Positions 51,466-59,670 of a DNA stretch of 64,000 bases are shown here, piece by piece. Position 1 is the first letter of the stretch. Each line of letters begins with the position of its first letter. The stretch spans positions 1 to 64,000 of the forward strand of contig NZ_CALFXI010000042.1 in NCBI RefSeq assembly GCF_937958065.1. The letters are read 5' to 3'. The notes below the pieces were generated by a model, which saw only the letters and a list, made by a program, of their open reading frames with translations, made no database searches and was not told where the DNA came from. Both the position numbers and the translations under genes were made by a program. Source of the stretch: an uncultured Steroidobacter sp. (lineage in GTDB: Bacteria > Pseudomonadota > Gammaproteobacteria > Steroidobacterales > Steroidobacteraceae).

Positions 51466-51557
51466 TGCGCTTTTGTGGCCTCCGGGTTGCGAGAGTCCCG
51501 GATAGCGTCTTGGAATTCTGCTTCGAGCTGCTACCCTGGGTGCGCTCAAGAAAAGTA

Positions 51558-52976
51558 ATGATCATGCGTCGACAGTGCAATTGGGGTAGGGGAGTTTGGA
51601 TCGCCGCGGTGTTGGCGCTCGGCACCTCCGTATCGCAGGCGAGCGAGTTGCCTTTCTTCTGGCAACCGCCGGAGGCGACCGACCGCGAAACGTTCCTGCC
51701 CGAGGACATGCCGTCGGGAATGCAGGTGGTGCCCACCGAGCTCGACGGGCCCGTGTTCGCCACTGCCGAGGGCAAGACTCTATATATATGGCCGCTGCGC
51801 GGCTTGCGTAACGGCGCCGTCGGCGACCGCCGCACGACTGCGTCGACTTGCGATGGGACGATCTATCGCGAAACCGCGGGCCTCATGAGTCCCTATCCTC
51901 CGGGATATCTGTTGCCCGAGGTCGATGAGCGTCGCAGTTGCGAGGAGCTGTGGCCTCCCGTCGTCGCTGGCGCGGACGCCAAAGCCGTCGGCAAGTGGAC
52001 GCTCGTGCCGCGCGCGAATGGACAGAAGCAGTGGGCCTACGATGGCTTTCCTGTCTACACATCCCATCTGGATCGTGAGCCCGGAGACGTGCTGGGCGGC
52101 AAGCGTTATGAGGAAGGCGCCGGTGGTTATGAAACGGGCGCGCTACGCTTTGCAATCGGCCCGCGGCCCGACGTGCCACCGGAGTTGAAGGTGCGCTCGA
52201 CGAACACCGGGCGCATGCTGGTGAATCAGAAAGGCTTTACCGTGTACGCGTCGAAGGCCGATGCGCCGGGCAAATCCAATTGCAGGGACGAGTGCCTGAA
52301 GACCTGGCGGCCGGTGCTGGCGCCCCAGATGGCTCGCGAGCACGGCGAGTGGCGCGTGCTGGAGCGCTCGCCCGGCATCCTGCAGTGGATGTACCGGGGC
52401 CAGCCTCTCTATATCTACGCGCCCGAGGCTGGGGCGGAATCTCGCGGCGGTCAGGTCACCGGCAACGACGTGCCGGGCTGGTACAGCGTGTTCACTCAGC
52501 GCGCGTTGCCGCCACCGGACGTGTTCACCGTGCAAGACGCGCGCTTGGGGCAAGTGCTTGCGGACTCAACGGGCAAGACCGTTTACGTCTACCACTGCAA
52601 CGACGACGCCATGGATCAGCAGAGCTGCAACCATCCGACATCGCCGCAGGCGTATCGAATGGCCGTCTGTGGCAACGGCGATCCCGAGCTGTGCCTGAAG
52701 ATGTTTCCGTATGTGACCGCTGCGCCCGGCGCCAGGAGCAGCAGCCGGCTGTGGAGCGTGATGACCATCGACAAGTACACCGGCCGCCTCGCCGAGGCGG
52801 GACAGCCCGGCGCGATCCAGGTCTGGGCCTACCGTGATCGACCGGTGTACACGTTCGGTCGCGACCGCCCCGGCGATACGGGCGGCGACGCGTGGGGCGA
52901 ATTCAACGGCTACAGAAATGGTTTCAAAGCGTTCTGGCTCAGAGACGATTATCGAGCCAACGCCTTCGGACCATGA
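51558..52976 (+). CDS. Secreted-repeat (YxFWYxxD/COG4315-type) protein
   Basis: A 472-residue exported protein. The signal peptide ends near SVSQASE. The body holds at least four imperfect secreted-repeat units, each built on GKT-Y-x-aromatic and a Cys-x-x-x-Cys-x-x-x-W core: GKTLYIWPLRG with CEELWPPV, GFTVYASKADAPGKSNCRDECLKTWRPVLAP, then QWMYRGQPLYIYAPE and GKTVYVYHCNDDA with CLKMFPY. Such units are found in cell-surface lipoproteins of unknown function. The frame opens at 51465; ATG 51558 (or 51564) precedes the signal. The next secreted gene follows after 36 bases. Confidence 0.82.
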   Translation: MIMRRQCNWGRGVWIAAVLALGTSVSQASELPFFWQPPEATDRETFLPEDMPSGMQVVPTELDGPVFATAEGKTLYIWPLRGLRNGAVGDRRTTASTCDGTIYRETAGLMSPYPPGYLLPEVDERRSCEELWPPVVAGADAKAVGKWTLVPRANGQKQWAYDGFPVYTSHLDREPGDVLGGKRYEEGAGGYETGALRFAIGPRPDVPPELKVRSTNTGRMLVNQKGFTVYASKADAPGKSNCRDECLKTWRPVLAPQMAREHGEWRVLERSPGILQWMYRGQPLYIYAPEAGAESRGGQVTGNDVPGWYSVFTQRALPPPDVFTVQDARLGQVLADSTGKTVYVYHCNDDAMDQQSCNHPTSPQAYRMAVCGNGDPELCLKMFPYVTAAPGARSSSRLWSVMTIDKYTGRLAEAGQPGAIQVWAYRDRPVYTFGRDRPGDTGGDAWGEFNGYRNGFKAFWLRDDYRANAFGP

Positions 52977-53012
52977 CGATGGCGACCGGCGTTTTCCACC
53001 TGGAGGCTCACC

Positions 53013-54119
53013 ATGTCCTTTGAGAGCACCTCACACGATTCAGTGTCGCGGACGCTGGCGGCACTATCGGCGGTGCTCATCCTTGGCGCGCAACCCGTGC
53101 ATGCCGGCCCCTTGCGCGAGCAGACCAGCGCCCTGCGCGATGGCAGGATCGGTTATGTGCTCACGCATCGTTATTGGTCTTTGTATGAGACCGAAGGCGG
53201 CAAGACGGAATGCCCGAAAGGGTTCAACGACGGGCCGCGCGAGGAGTTCAAGAAGCTCTATCCGCCGGGCAAGAAGCTGTCGGTGGTCGACGCGCAGTTG
53301 CAGTGGGAAGGGGCGCAATGGCACCCGTCCACCAGCACCTATTCGCTGCCTTTTCATGAAGCGCAGGGCAGGATTTCTTACGGCCTGAATCTGGATGGCA
53401 AAGTGGGGCCGGAGGACTTCGTCAGTCCGCAGGGCGAACCGGGCATCGACAACCAGTTCTATCGCGCCATCGCCTGCGTCGACAGCTTTCGCGTCGGCGG
53501 CTCGCTCTATAACTTCGAGAACACCTTCCTGCAGCAGTATCCGGACAGCCGCCTGCTGATCGAGCTGACCGGCGTCGACGACCTCGTCAACGACGCCGAC
53601 GTGACCGTCACCACCTATCGGGGCATGAACAGCTTGCTGGGCGATGCCACCGGCAAGAACTATCTGCCGGGCGGAAGCCAGCGCGTCGACATGCGCTGGA
53701 GCAAGGACTACGTGTTCCAGCTCAAGGGCAAGATCGTCGATGGCGTGCTCATCACCGAACCGATCGACTGGATGATGGTGCCTTGGGCCATGACCGCCAA
53801 CGTGACCGCCTTCCAGGAATTTCGCGGCATGCGCCTGAAGCTGAAAGTGACTCCGGAACGTGCGGAGGGCGTGATGGCCGGGTACGTCGACGTGCAGCGG
53901 TGGCATCACGCGCTCAACACCAATCTCTCCACGCATCACATGAGCTATGGGCGCGTGTCTTCTCCGTCGGTGGTCGCAGCCCTGCAGCGGCTGGCGGACG
54001 GTTATCCGGACGAAGCAGGCAAGAACACCGCGATCTCGGCCTCGGTGGATCTGAAAATGGTGCAGGTCTATCTGGTGCATCCGACGCCGGATGGCGAACT
54101 GGTTTCGTCGAACCGTTGA
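53013..54119 (+). CDS. Secreted protein of unknown function
   Basis: A 368-residue exported protein (signal peptide ends near QPVHAGP). I do not recognise a family. Visible features are HRYWSLYETEGGKTECPKGF, an acidic loop ISYGLNLDGKVGPEDFVSPQGEPGIDNQFYRAIACVDSFR that resembles a calcium- or metal-binding turn with a conserved cysteine, and a beta-rich middle (LLIELTGVDDLVNDADVTVTTYRG). GGAGG precedes the ATG. It follows the secreted-repeat gene by 36 bases on the same strand, so the two are probably one unit working in the periplasm or outside. Confidence 0.7.
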   Translation: MSFESTSHDSVSRTLAALSAVLILGAQPVHAGPLREQTSALRDGRIGYVLTHRYWSLYETEGGKTECPKGFNDGPREEFKKLYPPGKKLSVVDAQLQWEGAQWHPSTSTYSLPFHEAQGRISYGLNLDGKVGPEDFVSPQGEPGIDNQFYRAIACVDSFRVGGSLYNFENTFLQQYPDSRLLIELTGVDDLVNDADVTVTTYRGMNSLLGDATGKNYLPGGSQRVDMRWSKDYVFQLKGKIVDGVLITEPIDWMMVPWAMTANVTAFQEFRGMRLKLKVTPERAEGVMAGYVDVQRWHHALNTNLSTHHMSYGRVSSPSVVAALQRLADGYPDEAGKNTAISASVDLKMVQVYLVHPTPDGELVSSNR

Positions 54120-54431
54120 CACCCCAATAGAACAACTGTCAGGCGCCCCACGTCTCGGCGGCGCTCGGAACAGACCGGGATCCTGACGCATCCACAGGTG
54201 ACTCGCGGCATCGGAGCTGGTGCCGGCGAGGCGGGCGCGCGCCCGTTCGCGACGAGGAAAGCGGCCCACCGTGGCGCGCGCGCCCTCGCTTTCGTTCTGA
54301 TGGACAGCTGTTTTCCGGAACAACGTTCCTCGAAACCCCGCTCTACCGCTGCGAGTAGGGCCAATGTCCTGGCCAGAATCCGTAAGACTTGGCGCACGAC
54401 GTAGCTTGGGAATTGGCTCGCAGAGGCTTCG
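54120..54431. other. Non-coding stretch of 312 bases
   Basis: Separates the secreted-protein unit from the PrnB-like gene. Short open frames here have the composition of shadows, and none has a ribosome site or recognisable domain. Presumably it holds the promoter of the next operon; I could not pick out convincing -35/-10 elements, a riboswitch or a repeat. Confidence 0.6.
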
Positions 54432-55619
54432 ATGAGTACCAGGGCAGAGGCATTCGATCGCTGGATCCGCAGTTCGTTCGTGGATCTCAACACGGAACTG
54501 GAGGAACTGTATTTCGCTCAGGAGGATCGCGCGCAGGTGGTGGGCGTGGGCGATCCGATCAAGGAGGAACTGCGAAAACAAGGACACGTCCATGTGGTGG
54601 CGTTGCTCGAGGAGGGCAATACCGGCGCTGGATTCGACACAGCGTTCGGCGTGCTCGGCAACGTCGGTTTGTATCTGGCGGCGCTGCGTCGCCATGAGCT
54701 GACCAATCCAGCTCGCGAAGAGCGCTCGCCGTTTCCGGAAGCGTCGGCGCTGGCGCTGCACGTTGGCGTCTCGCTCGGCATGGCGCCCCGGTTCGCCACC
54801 GCACACCTGGCCATGAACAATCTGGCTGTGGCCGGCGTGCGCAAGAGTTTCACCTGGTTACCGGATGAAGTGCTGTTCATCGATGAGAACACGCGCGGCA
54901 TCCTGTCGCTGCAGACCGCCGCCGACGCGCTCATGCGCATCGTGCATCTCGGCGTCTCCAGTCCCGTCGCGGACGTGCTGTTCCGCACGGCCAAACAAGC
55001 GCTGCAGGACGTGCTGGCGGTCAATCAGCGCTTGTTCGAGCACCTGGATATTCAACGTTTCTTCTACTGCGTTCGCCCGTATTACAAGCCGCACCGCGTC
55101 GGGCGGCAGGAATATCGAGGCGCCAATGCCGGCGATTTCTCCGGCATCAACGAGCTCGATCTGTTGTTGGGCCTGTGTCGGGCCAACGATCCGTACTATG
55201 CCCAGCTGCTGGTCGACAAGATGCTTTTCATGCTGCCGCAGGATCAGGCTCGCCTGCGCGAGTGCATGACGCGCACCAGCCTGCTGGACGAGTTGCTCAG
55301 GCTCGGCGAGCAATACTCGGGGGCCGACTGGTTTCAACAGAACGCTCGCATGTATCTGGAGCTGTGCGATCTGTTCGGGCAAACGGCGGCCCAGCATCAC
55401 GACGCCCTGGTGAAACGCTTCATCGAGCAGCCGGCGGCGGATCTGAAGGAAGACAAGCTGCCGGGCCTCACCGCCAGCGGCCCGCCGCTGCCAGTCCTGG
55501 TGCGCTCCCTGGAAATCCTGCGAGACATGCGGATGGCAGCCGATCGAGCCGATATCGTCACCCGGCATCGCGACCTGGTCCGGCTGCGTGCGCTCGTCGA
55601 CGCGGGCGCCCGCGCCTGA
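54432..55619 (+). CDS. PrnB-like (DUF1864) protein of the tryptophan 2,3-dioxygenase superfamily
   Basis: A 395-residue soluble, helical protein. The central segment FFYCVRPYYKPHRVGRQEYRGANAGDFSGINELDLLLGLC is the signature of the PrnB/DUF1864 family, whose members adopt the haem-binding tryptophan 2,3-dioxygenase fold. PrnB itself rearranges 7-chlorotryptophan in pyrrolnitrin synthesis, but family members without the other prn genes have no known reaction. Here no prn halogenase is nearby. A kynureninase-like PLP gene follows after 24 bases, echoing the dioxygenase-kynureninase order of tryptophan catabolism. The substrate is probably an indole or aryl amino acid. Confidence 0.82.
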   Translation: MSTRAEAFDRWIRSSFVDLNTELEELYFAQEDRAQVVGVGDPIKEELRKQGHVHVVALLEEGNTGAGFDTAFGVLGNVGLYLAALRRHELTNPAREERSPFPEASALALHVGVSLGMAPRFATAHLAMNNLAVAGVRKSFTWLPDEVLFIDENTRGILSLQTAADALMRIVHLGVSSPVADVLFRTAKQALQDVLAVNQRLFEHLDIQRFFYCVRPYYKPHRVGRQEYRGANAGDFSGINELDLLLGLCRANDPYYAQLLVDKMLFMLPQDQARLRECMTRTSLLDELLRLGEQYSGADWFQQNARMYLELCDLFGQTAAQHHDALVKRFIEQPAADLKEDKLPGLTASGPPLPVLVRSLEILRDMRMAADRADIVTRHRDLVRLRALVDAGARA

Positions 55620-55643
55620 TCACCCAATCTTCAGAGAACAACC

Positions 55644-56798
55644 ATGACAAATCGCAGCGACGGACAGACTGCCGAAACAGAAGGGGCGGGGTATTTCCTG
55701 TATCACTCGATCGGCATGTTTCGAGGCAAGCAGCAGCTGATCGAACAGGGACTGAGTGCCTACGCAAGATTGTGGAGCGTGCCCGACGATTCTCAATGGC
55801 CGCAGGCGCTAGGCATTCGCCAGCGATTCATCGATCGCTGGCGTGCGCTGATCAACGCCGAGCCGGGAACGCTGACTACGGCGGATAACGTCACGACCGC
55901 GCTCTACAGCGTGATCGGGTCGTTGCCGCCGGCCATGCTCAAAGGGCGCCGGGTGCTGGTCGGCGCCGACTGCTTCCCCAGCTTGCATTTCCTGCTCGCG
56001 GGCATGGCACAGCGCTGCGGGTTCGTGCTGGACACTGTGCCGCTGCGGCCCGGAGAAGCGTGGGTGCGCGATGAGGATTTCGTGTCGCAATGGCGTGGGG
56101 ATGTGGCGGTGGCGTTGCTGACTCAATGCACTTCAACAGCGTCATACCGTTGCGACTTGCACGCGCTCGTGGCGCACGCTCGCAGCGTCGGCAGTCTGGT
56201 TGGTGTCGATATCACCCAAGGTATAGGGCTGCTGCCGTTCGATGTGCGCACTCCGGAAGTGGACTTCACGGTGTCCACCAGCTTGAAATGGCTTGGCGGC
56301 ACTTCGGGAGCGGGCATCTTGCACGTACGCAAAGAGTTGCTGAGCCAGTGCAGCCCGGAACTGCGGGGCTGGTTCAGTCAGGAGAATCCGTTTTCATGGG
56401 CATTGGATGCGTTCGAGTACGCATCGGATTCGCGCCGCTTCGACCACGGCACTCCTTCCGTCGTTGCCTGCGCCGGGACGCTCCCGGTGCTCGATTGGCA
56501 TGCACAGCAGAATCAGAGTGAGCGTCTGGCTCACAATCGACGTCTGGCCGCCAGGATCATCGCCGCTGCCGATGCAATGGGCATACCTCTCGTGAGCCCG
56601 CGCGACGAACAACGTCGCGGCGGCAGCGTAATGCTCAGAATGCCTGCTTCCGTGGATACTCGTGCAATCATCAACGACCTGCGCACCGTCGGCGTGTACG
56701 CGGATTGTCGTGGTTCAACGCTGCGCCTGTCGCCCGGCGACCTGACCACTGACGCTGGTGTCGATCGGTTGGCCGAGAAGCTGCGAGTGCTGCTCTAG
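55644..56798 (+). CDS. Kynureninase-like PLP enzyme (aminotransferase class V fold)
   Basis: A 384-residue PLP enzyme. The PLP lysine is in FTVSTSLKWLGGTSGAGIL (about residue 215), preceded by VGVDITQGIGLLPFDV, with the Asp that pairs with the pyridine nitrogen. The C-terminal domain VMLRMPASVDTRAIINDLRTVGVYADCRGSTLRLSP follows the kynureninase pattern. It sits 24 bases after the PrnB-like gene and surely forms a unit with it. It may cleave a C-C bond in the product of that enzyme. Other class V activities (desulfurase, transaminase) cannot be excluded. Its stop overlaps the convergent sortase gene by four bases. Confidence 0.83.
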   Translation: MTNRSDGQTAETEGAGYFLYHSIGMFRGKQQLIEQGLSAYARLWSVPDDSQWPQALGIRQRFIDRWRALINAEPGTLTTADNVTTALYSVIGSLPPAMLKGRRVLVGADCFPSLHFLLAGMAQRCGFVLDTVPLRPGEAWVRDEDFVSQWRGDVAVALLTQCTSTASYRCDLHALVAHARSVGSLVGVDITQGIGLLPFDVRTPEVDFTVSTSLKWLGGTSGAGILHVRKELLSQCSPELRGWFSQENPFSWALDAFEYASDSRRFDHGTPSVVACAGTLPVLDWHAQQNQSERLAHNRRLAARIIAAADAMGIPLVSPRDEQRRGGSVMLRMPASVDTRAIINDLRTVGVYADCRGSTLRLSPGDLTTDAGVDRLAEKLRVLL

Positions 56799-57394
56799 GA
56801 TCGCTCCTTGATGTCGGCGACCGCCACGTAGCGGAGCGGTCCGCCGGGAACGATGGCATCGAAGGGATAGCAGGTGAGCAGCGTGATCGTGGCGCCGGCC
56901 TTGTCATCGAACTGCAGGCGTTCGTGCCGGGCGTCGATGACGTGAGTCTCGCTGAGCTGGAAATGCCACTCGCGGCCGTCGGCGGTCTGTATCGCGAATT
57001 CATCACCGGGTTGCAGATTCCGGAGAAACGCGAAGTGAGTATCGCGATGACCCGCGAGCACCGTGTTGCCTTCGCCGATGGCCGCGGTCCCATTCACGTA
57101 GCCGGGACCGAATGCAAGGCTACGGCCCGACGCATCAGCGAGCACGTACAGATCGATGCCCTTGTCGAGCACCTGCAAGCGCGCGATTGGCCAGGTATCC
57201 GCCCAAGGCCACGGTTTCACTTCACGTTCACCTTCGAGCGTGCGCGTCCAGGCCGATGCGATCAGTTGCTGGGCCAGCCATGCCTTGGCGTGGATGTAGG
57301 TGCCACTGGCAATCTGCCACACGCCGATGCAAGCGACTGCAACGATAGCTATCCGAGTCCAATCGCGCCTCGTGATCGAGCGGAAGATCTTCAT
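56795..57394 (-). CDS. Class GN sortase
   Basis: A 199-residue membrane-anchored sortase of the Gram-negative (marine proteobacterial) class. One N-terminal membrane helix (WTRIAIVAVACIGVWQIAS) is followed by the sortase barrel. The catalytic His is in LAGHRDTHFAFLRNL, the Cys in ITLLTCYPF and the Arg in PGGPLRYVAVAD. The frame opens at 57523, but ATG 57394 overlaps the last codons of the target gene by four bases, giving translational coupling. It should process the vWA protein encoded directly upstream. Confidence 0.92.
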   Translation of the reverse strand: MKIFRSITRRDWTRIAIVAVACIGVWQIASGTYIHAKAWLAQQLIASAWTRTLEGEREVKPWPWADTWPIARLQVLDKGIDLYVLADASGRSLAFGPGYVNGTAAIGEGNTVLAGHRDTHFAFLRNLQPGDEFAIQTADGREWHFQLSETHVIDARHERLQFDDKAGATITLLTCYPFDAIVPGGPLRYVAVADIKERS

Positions 57395-59502
57395 CGCGGC
57401 TGACACCGTTGCAGACGACCTGCTCGCAAGTGCCAGCCGAACGCGACGAGCAGTAGCAATGCACCTATTGTGAAGTTCAGCTGCGCGGAGGTTGCGGTGG
57501 ACGGGACGCCCTCGGCCGGCCAATCGAGACCGTTGGGTTTGGTATTCGGGATGCGACGGCTGTGCAGAGCTTCACCGTCAGGGCGCGCTGGGGTGCGATC
57601 GACGGCGACGAGGCTCGTGTAATTGGACACGAGTTGATACTGCAGGGCCAGCGGCAACACGCCAGCGCGGATCGAATCCTCTGTCGCGCCGCTGGCGCGC
57701 GAGTCCATCAAGTCGCCAATGCGATTGCGTGCCCAGAGTGCCGCCACGCCAGTGCGCGGCTGCATGCCGGCGAGGGAGATTTGCCGCGTCCAGGTGCTGT
57801 TCGTGCGGCCGCTGATGCTCAGCATTCCCTTTGCAGAAGACTGCAATCGAGCGGTGACGACGATGGGTTCGCCCGCGTACAGATCGCCGATGCTCGCCGG
57901 CGCATATTCAGGCACGACGCCTGCGGGCCAGCTCAGCTCGATGTCGGTGAGCACGGGATGCGTGAGCTCGTTCAGCAGTTCGGTCATCTTGCTTTCGACT
58001 TCGTCGATCGAGCCGATGTAAGTGAACGTTCCCCGGCCCATGCGCGCGGCGGTGCGCAGAAAGTGGCCGTTGGGGGCGGAACCGATGCCCACCGTGAACA
58101 ATCGTGCGGACCCGAGCTCTTGTCGTATGGCGAGCATGAGCTGGTCCTCGTTTCCGACCGCAGCGTCGGTGATGAAAATGATCTGGCGCAGATGCTTTCT
58201 GGACTCGGGCATCGAGAGCGCCGACAGCAGGGCGGGCAACATCTCGGTGCCGCCGGTGGCGCGAAGATTGCGCACGTACCGTTGCGCTTGCGAGAGATTC
58301 TCCGCGGACGCGGCGACGGGTTCGTCGAACAACGCCTCGTGCACCGAATTGAACTGAATCACAGTGAACCGATCGGCCGGCTGCAAGGTGCGCAGGCCAT
58401 TCATCAATGCGGCGCGAGCCTGGGTGATGGACTCGCCCGACATCGAGCCGGACGTGTCGATGACGAAGATCACTTCGCGGGGCGTGTCGATGGGACGGGG
58501 CTCCTGCGGCGGCATGAACATCAGCAGCACGTGCTCGCCCTGGTCGGTCGGTTCGCGAAACAGGGCGATCGCTGGCTCGCTCTTCACGACCGGCACCCAG
58601 CTCAGCTCGAAATCGCGATCGGGCGGCGATTGCTGGTTGCGCAGCTGGATCTGTGCGCCACGCTCCGTCGCATCGACGAGAATGGGGTGATAAGGACTAT
58701 CGACGTGTTCCACCGGCGCGCCGGCGTCGATGTCGATCTCCATGCTCACGCTCTGGCGCTGCGGATTTGCATACGCCAGTCGCGGGTGCAGATCGCCGAG
58801 AGTCGACGTGTCATCGGCTGGAACTGCGAGCGTCACCGCAGCGGTGCCCGTCTCGCTGGTGAGTTGGGTCTCGGGGTCCACGACCACGCCCGGGATGTAA
58901 CGCGGCGTGATCGTGAGCGGGAATCTCAGACTGTAGCGGCCGGCATTCTGCTCGACGATCTGCAGATAACCGATCACGACTTCGATGCTCTCGCCGGGGC
59001 CGATGTTGGCGACGGCCGTGCGGAACAGATTCGGCCGCTGCTGATGCACGACACTGGCGCGCTGGCCCTGCTGGCGAGCCTGTTCGAAGATCCGCTGCGC
59101 CTGTTCCTTCTCGCGAATCTCGCCGACGATGATGCGCTCGCCGACCTTCATGCGCAGCGAGTCCACCGCCGAGTGCTCTGGCAACGGGAAGGCGTACACA
59201 CCCTCAACCCACGCATCGCTGTCATTGTGAAAACGTTGCGATACCTCGACCCGCGCCACGATGCCCGACACCTTCATTCGCACGGCGGTCTGCATGCGTG
59301 GTGCATCGATGGCGCGTCCCTGATCGTCTCGCAGCGTCAGCGAGCCGCTGCCGATGTCTTGCTCGACCGCCTGCGCTTGCGTGATCGAAGCGAAGCTCTG
59401 CAGCATCCAGATGCAGAACAGCACGGCAAGTGGTTGCCGCAGCCAGCGACGCTGGCGGTGGAGGTGGTAGGTGGCGCCCGATCCGGCATTCTTCCTCTGC
59501 AC
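57391..59502 (-). CDS. Sortase target protein with VIT and vWA domains
   Basis: A 703-residue exported protein of the marine proteobacterial sortase-target family. Signal peptide (about residues 20-45), then a vault/inter-alpha-trypsin (VIT) domain (VRMKVSGIVARVEVSQRFHNDSDAWVEGVYAFPLP). A von Willebrand A domain follows with MIDAS motif REVIFVIDTSGSMSGESITQ (about residue 345). The C-terminus has a sorting signal: VPSTATS, a hydrophobic segment FTIGALLLLVAFGWHL and a basic tail RAGRLQRCQPR. The motif starts with V, not the usual L. The start is GTG with GGGAGAGG upstream. The sortase gene overlaps its end. Confidence 0.9.
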   Translation of the reverse strand: MQRKNAGSGATYHLHRQRRWLRQPLAVLFCIWMLQSFASITQAQAVEQDIGSGSLTLRDDQGRAIDAPRMQTAVRMKVSGIVARVEVSQRFHNDSDAWVEGVYAFPLPEHSAVDSLRMKVGERIIVGEIREKEQAQRIFEQARQQGQRASVVHQQRPNLFRTAVANIGPGESIEVVIGYLQIVEQNAGRYSLRFPLTITPRYIPGVVVDPETQLTSETGTAAVTLAVPADDTSTLGDLHPRLAYANPQRQSVSMEIDIDAGAPVEHVDSPYHPILVDATERGAQIQLRNQQSPPDRDFELSWVPVVKSEPAIALFREPTDQGEHVLLMFMPPQEPRPIDTPREVIFVIDTSGSMSGESITQARAALMNGLRTLQPADRFTVIQFNSVHEALFDEPVAASAENLSQAQRYVRNLRATGGTEMLPALLSALSMPESRKHLRQIIFITDAAVGNEDQLMLAIRQELGSARLFTVGIGSAPNGHFLRTAARMGRGTFTYIGSIDEVESKMTELLNELTHPVLTDIELSWPAGVVPEYAPASIGDLYAGEPIVVTARLQSSAKGMLSISGRTNSTWTRQISLAGMQPRTGVAALWARNRIGDLMDSRASGATEDSIRAGVLPLALQYQLVSNYTSLVAVDRTPARPDGEALHSRRIPNTKPNGLDWPAEGVPSTATSAQLNFTIGALLLLVAFGWHLRAGRLQRCQPR

Positions 59503-59670
59503 GATGCCTCTCCCTTGGGTGACTGACTCTCACTACAGCCGTCAAAGGCGCCGTCACCAGGCATCCGGTGTGCCGAAGCGCCGATGGATTGTGGCCAATC
59601 GTGGCAGCGGCGCGTCGGTGCAGAGGCCTATACTCCAACCCGAGTCGCGAGCCCCCAAAGGATCTGGACC

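Noticed and set aside
53064..54806. 580-residue open frame on the minus strand
   Set aside because: Lies opposite a secreted protein with signal peptide and ribosome site and runs across the intergenic region; composition is that of a shadow.
54432..56798. Pyrrolnitrin biosynthesis
   Set aside because: Only a PrnB-like protein is present; no tryptophan halogenase, second halogenase or Rieske oxygenase is nearby.
57562..59526. 654-residue open frame antisense to the sortase target
   Set aside because: The opposite strand encodes a full VIT-vWA sortase target with signal and sorting motif; this frame has no recognisable domain.
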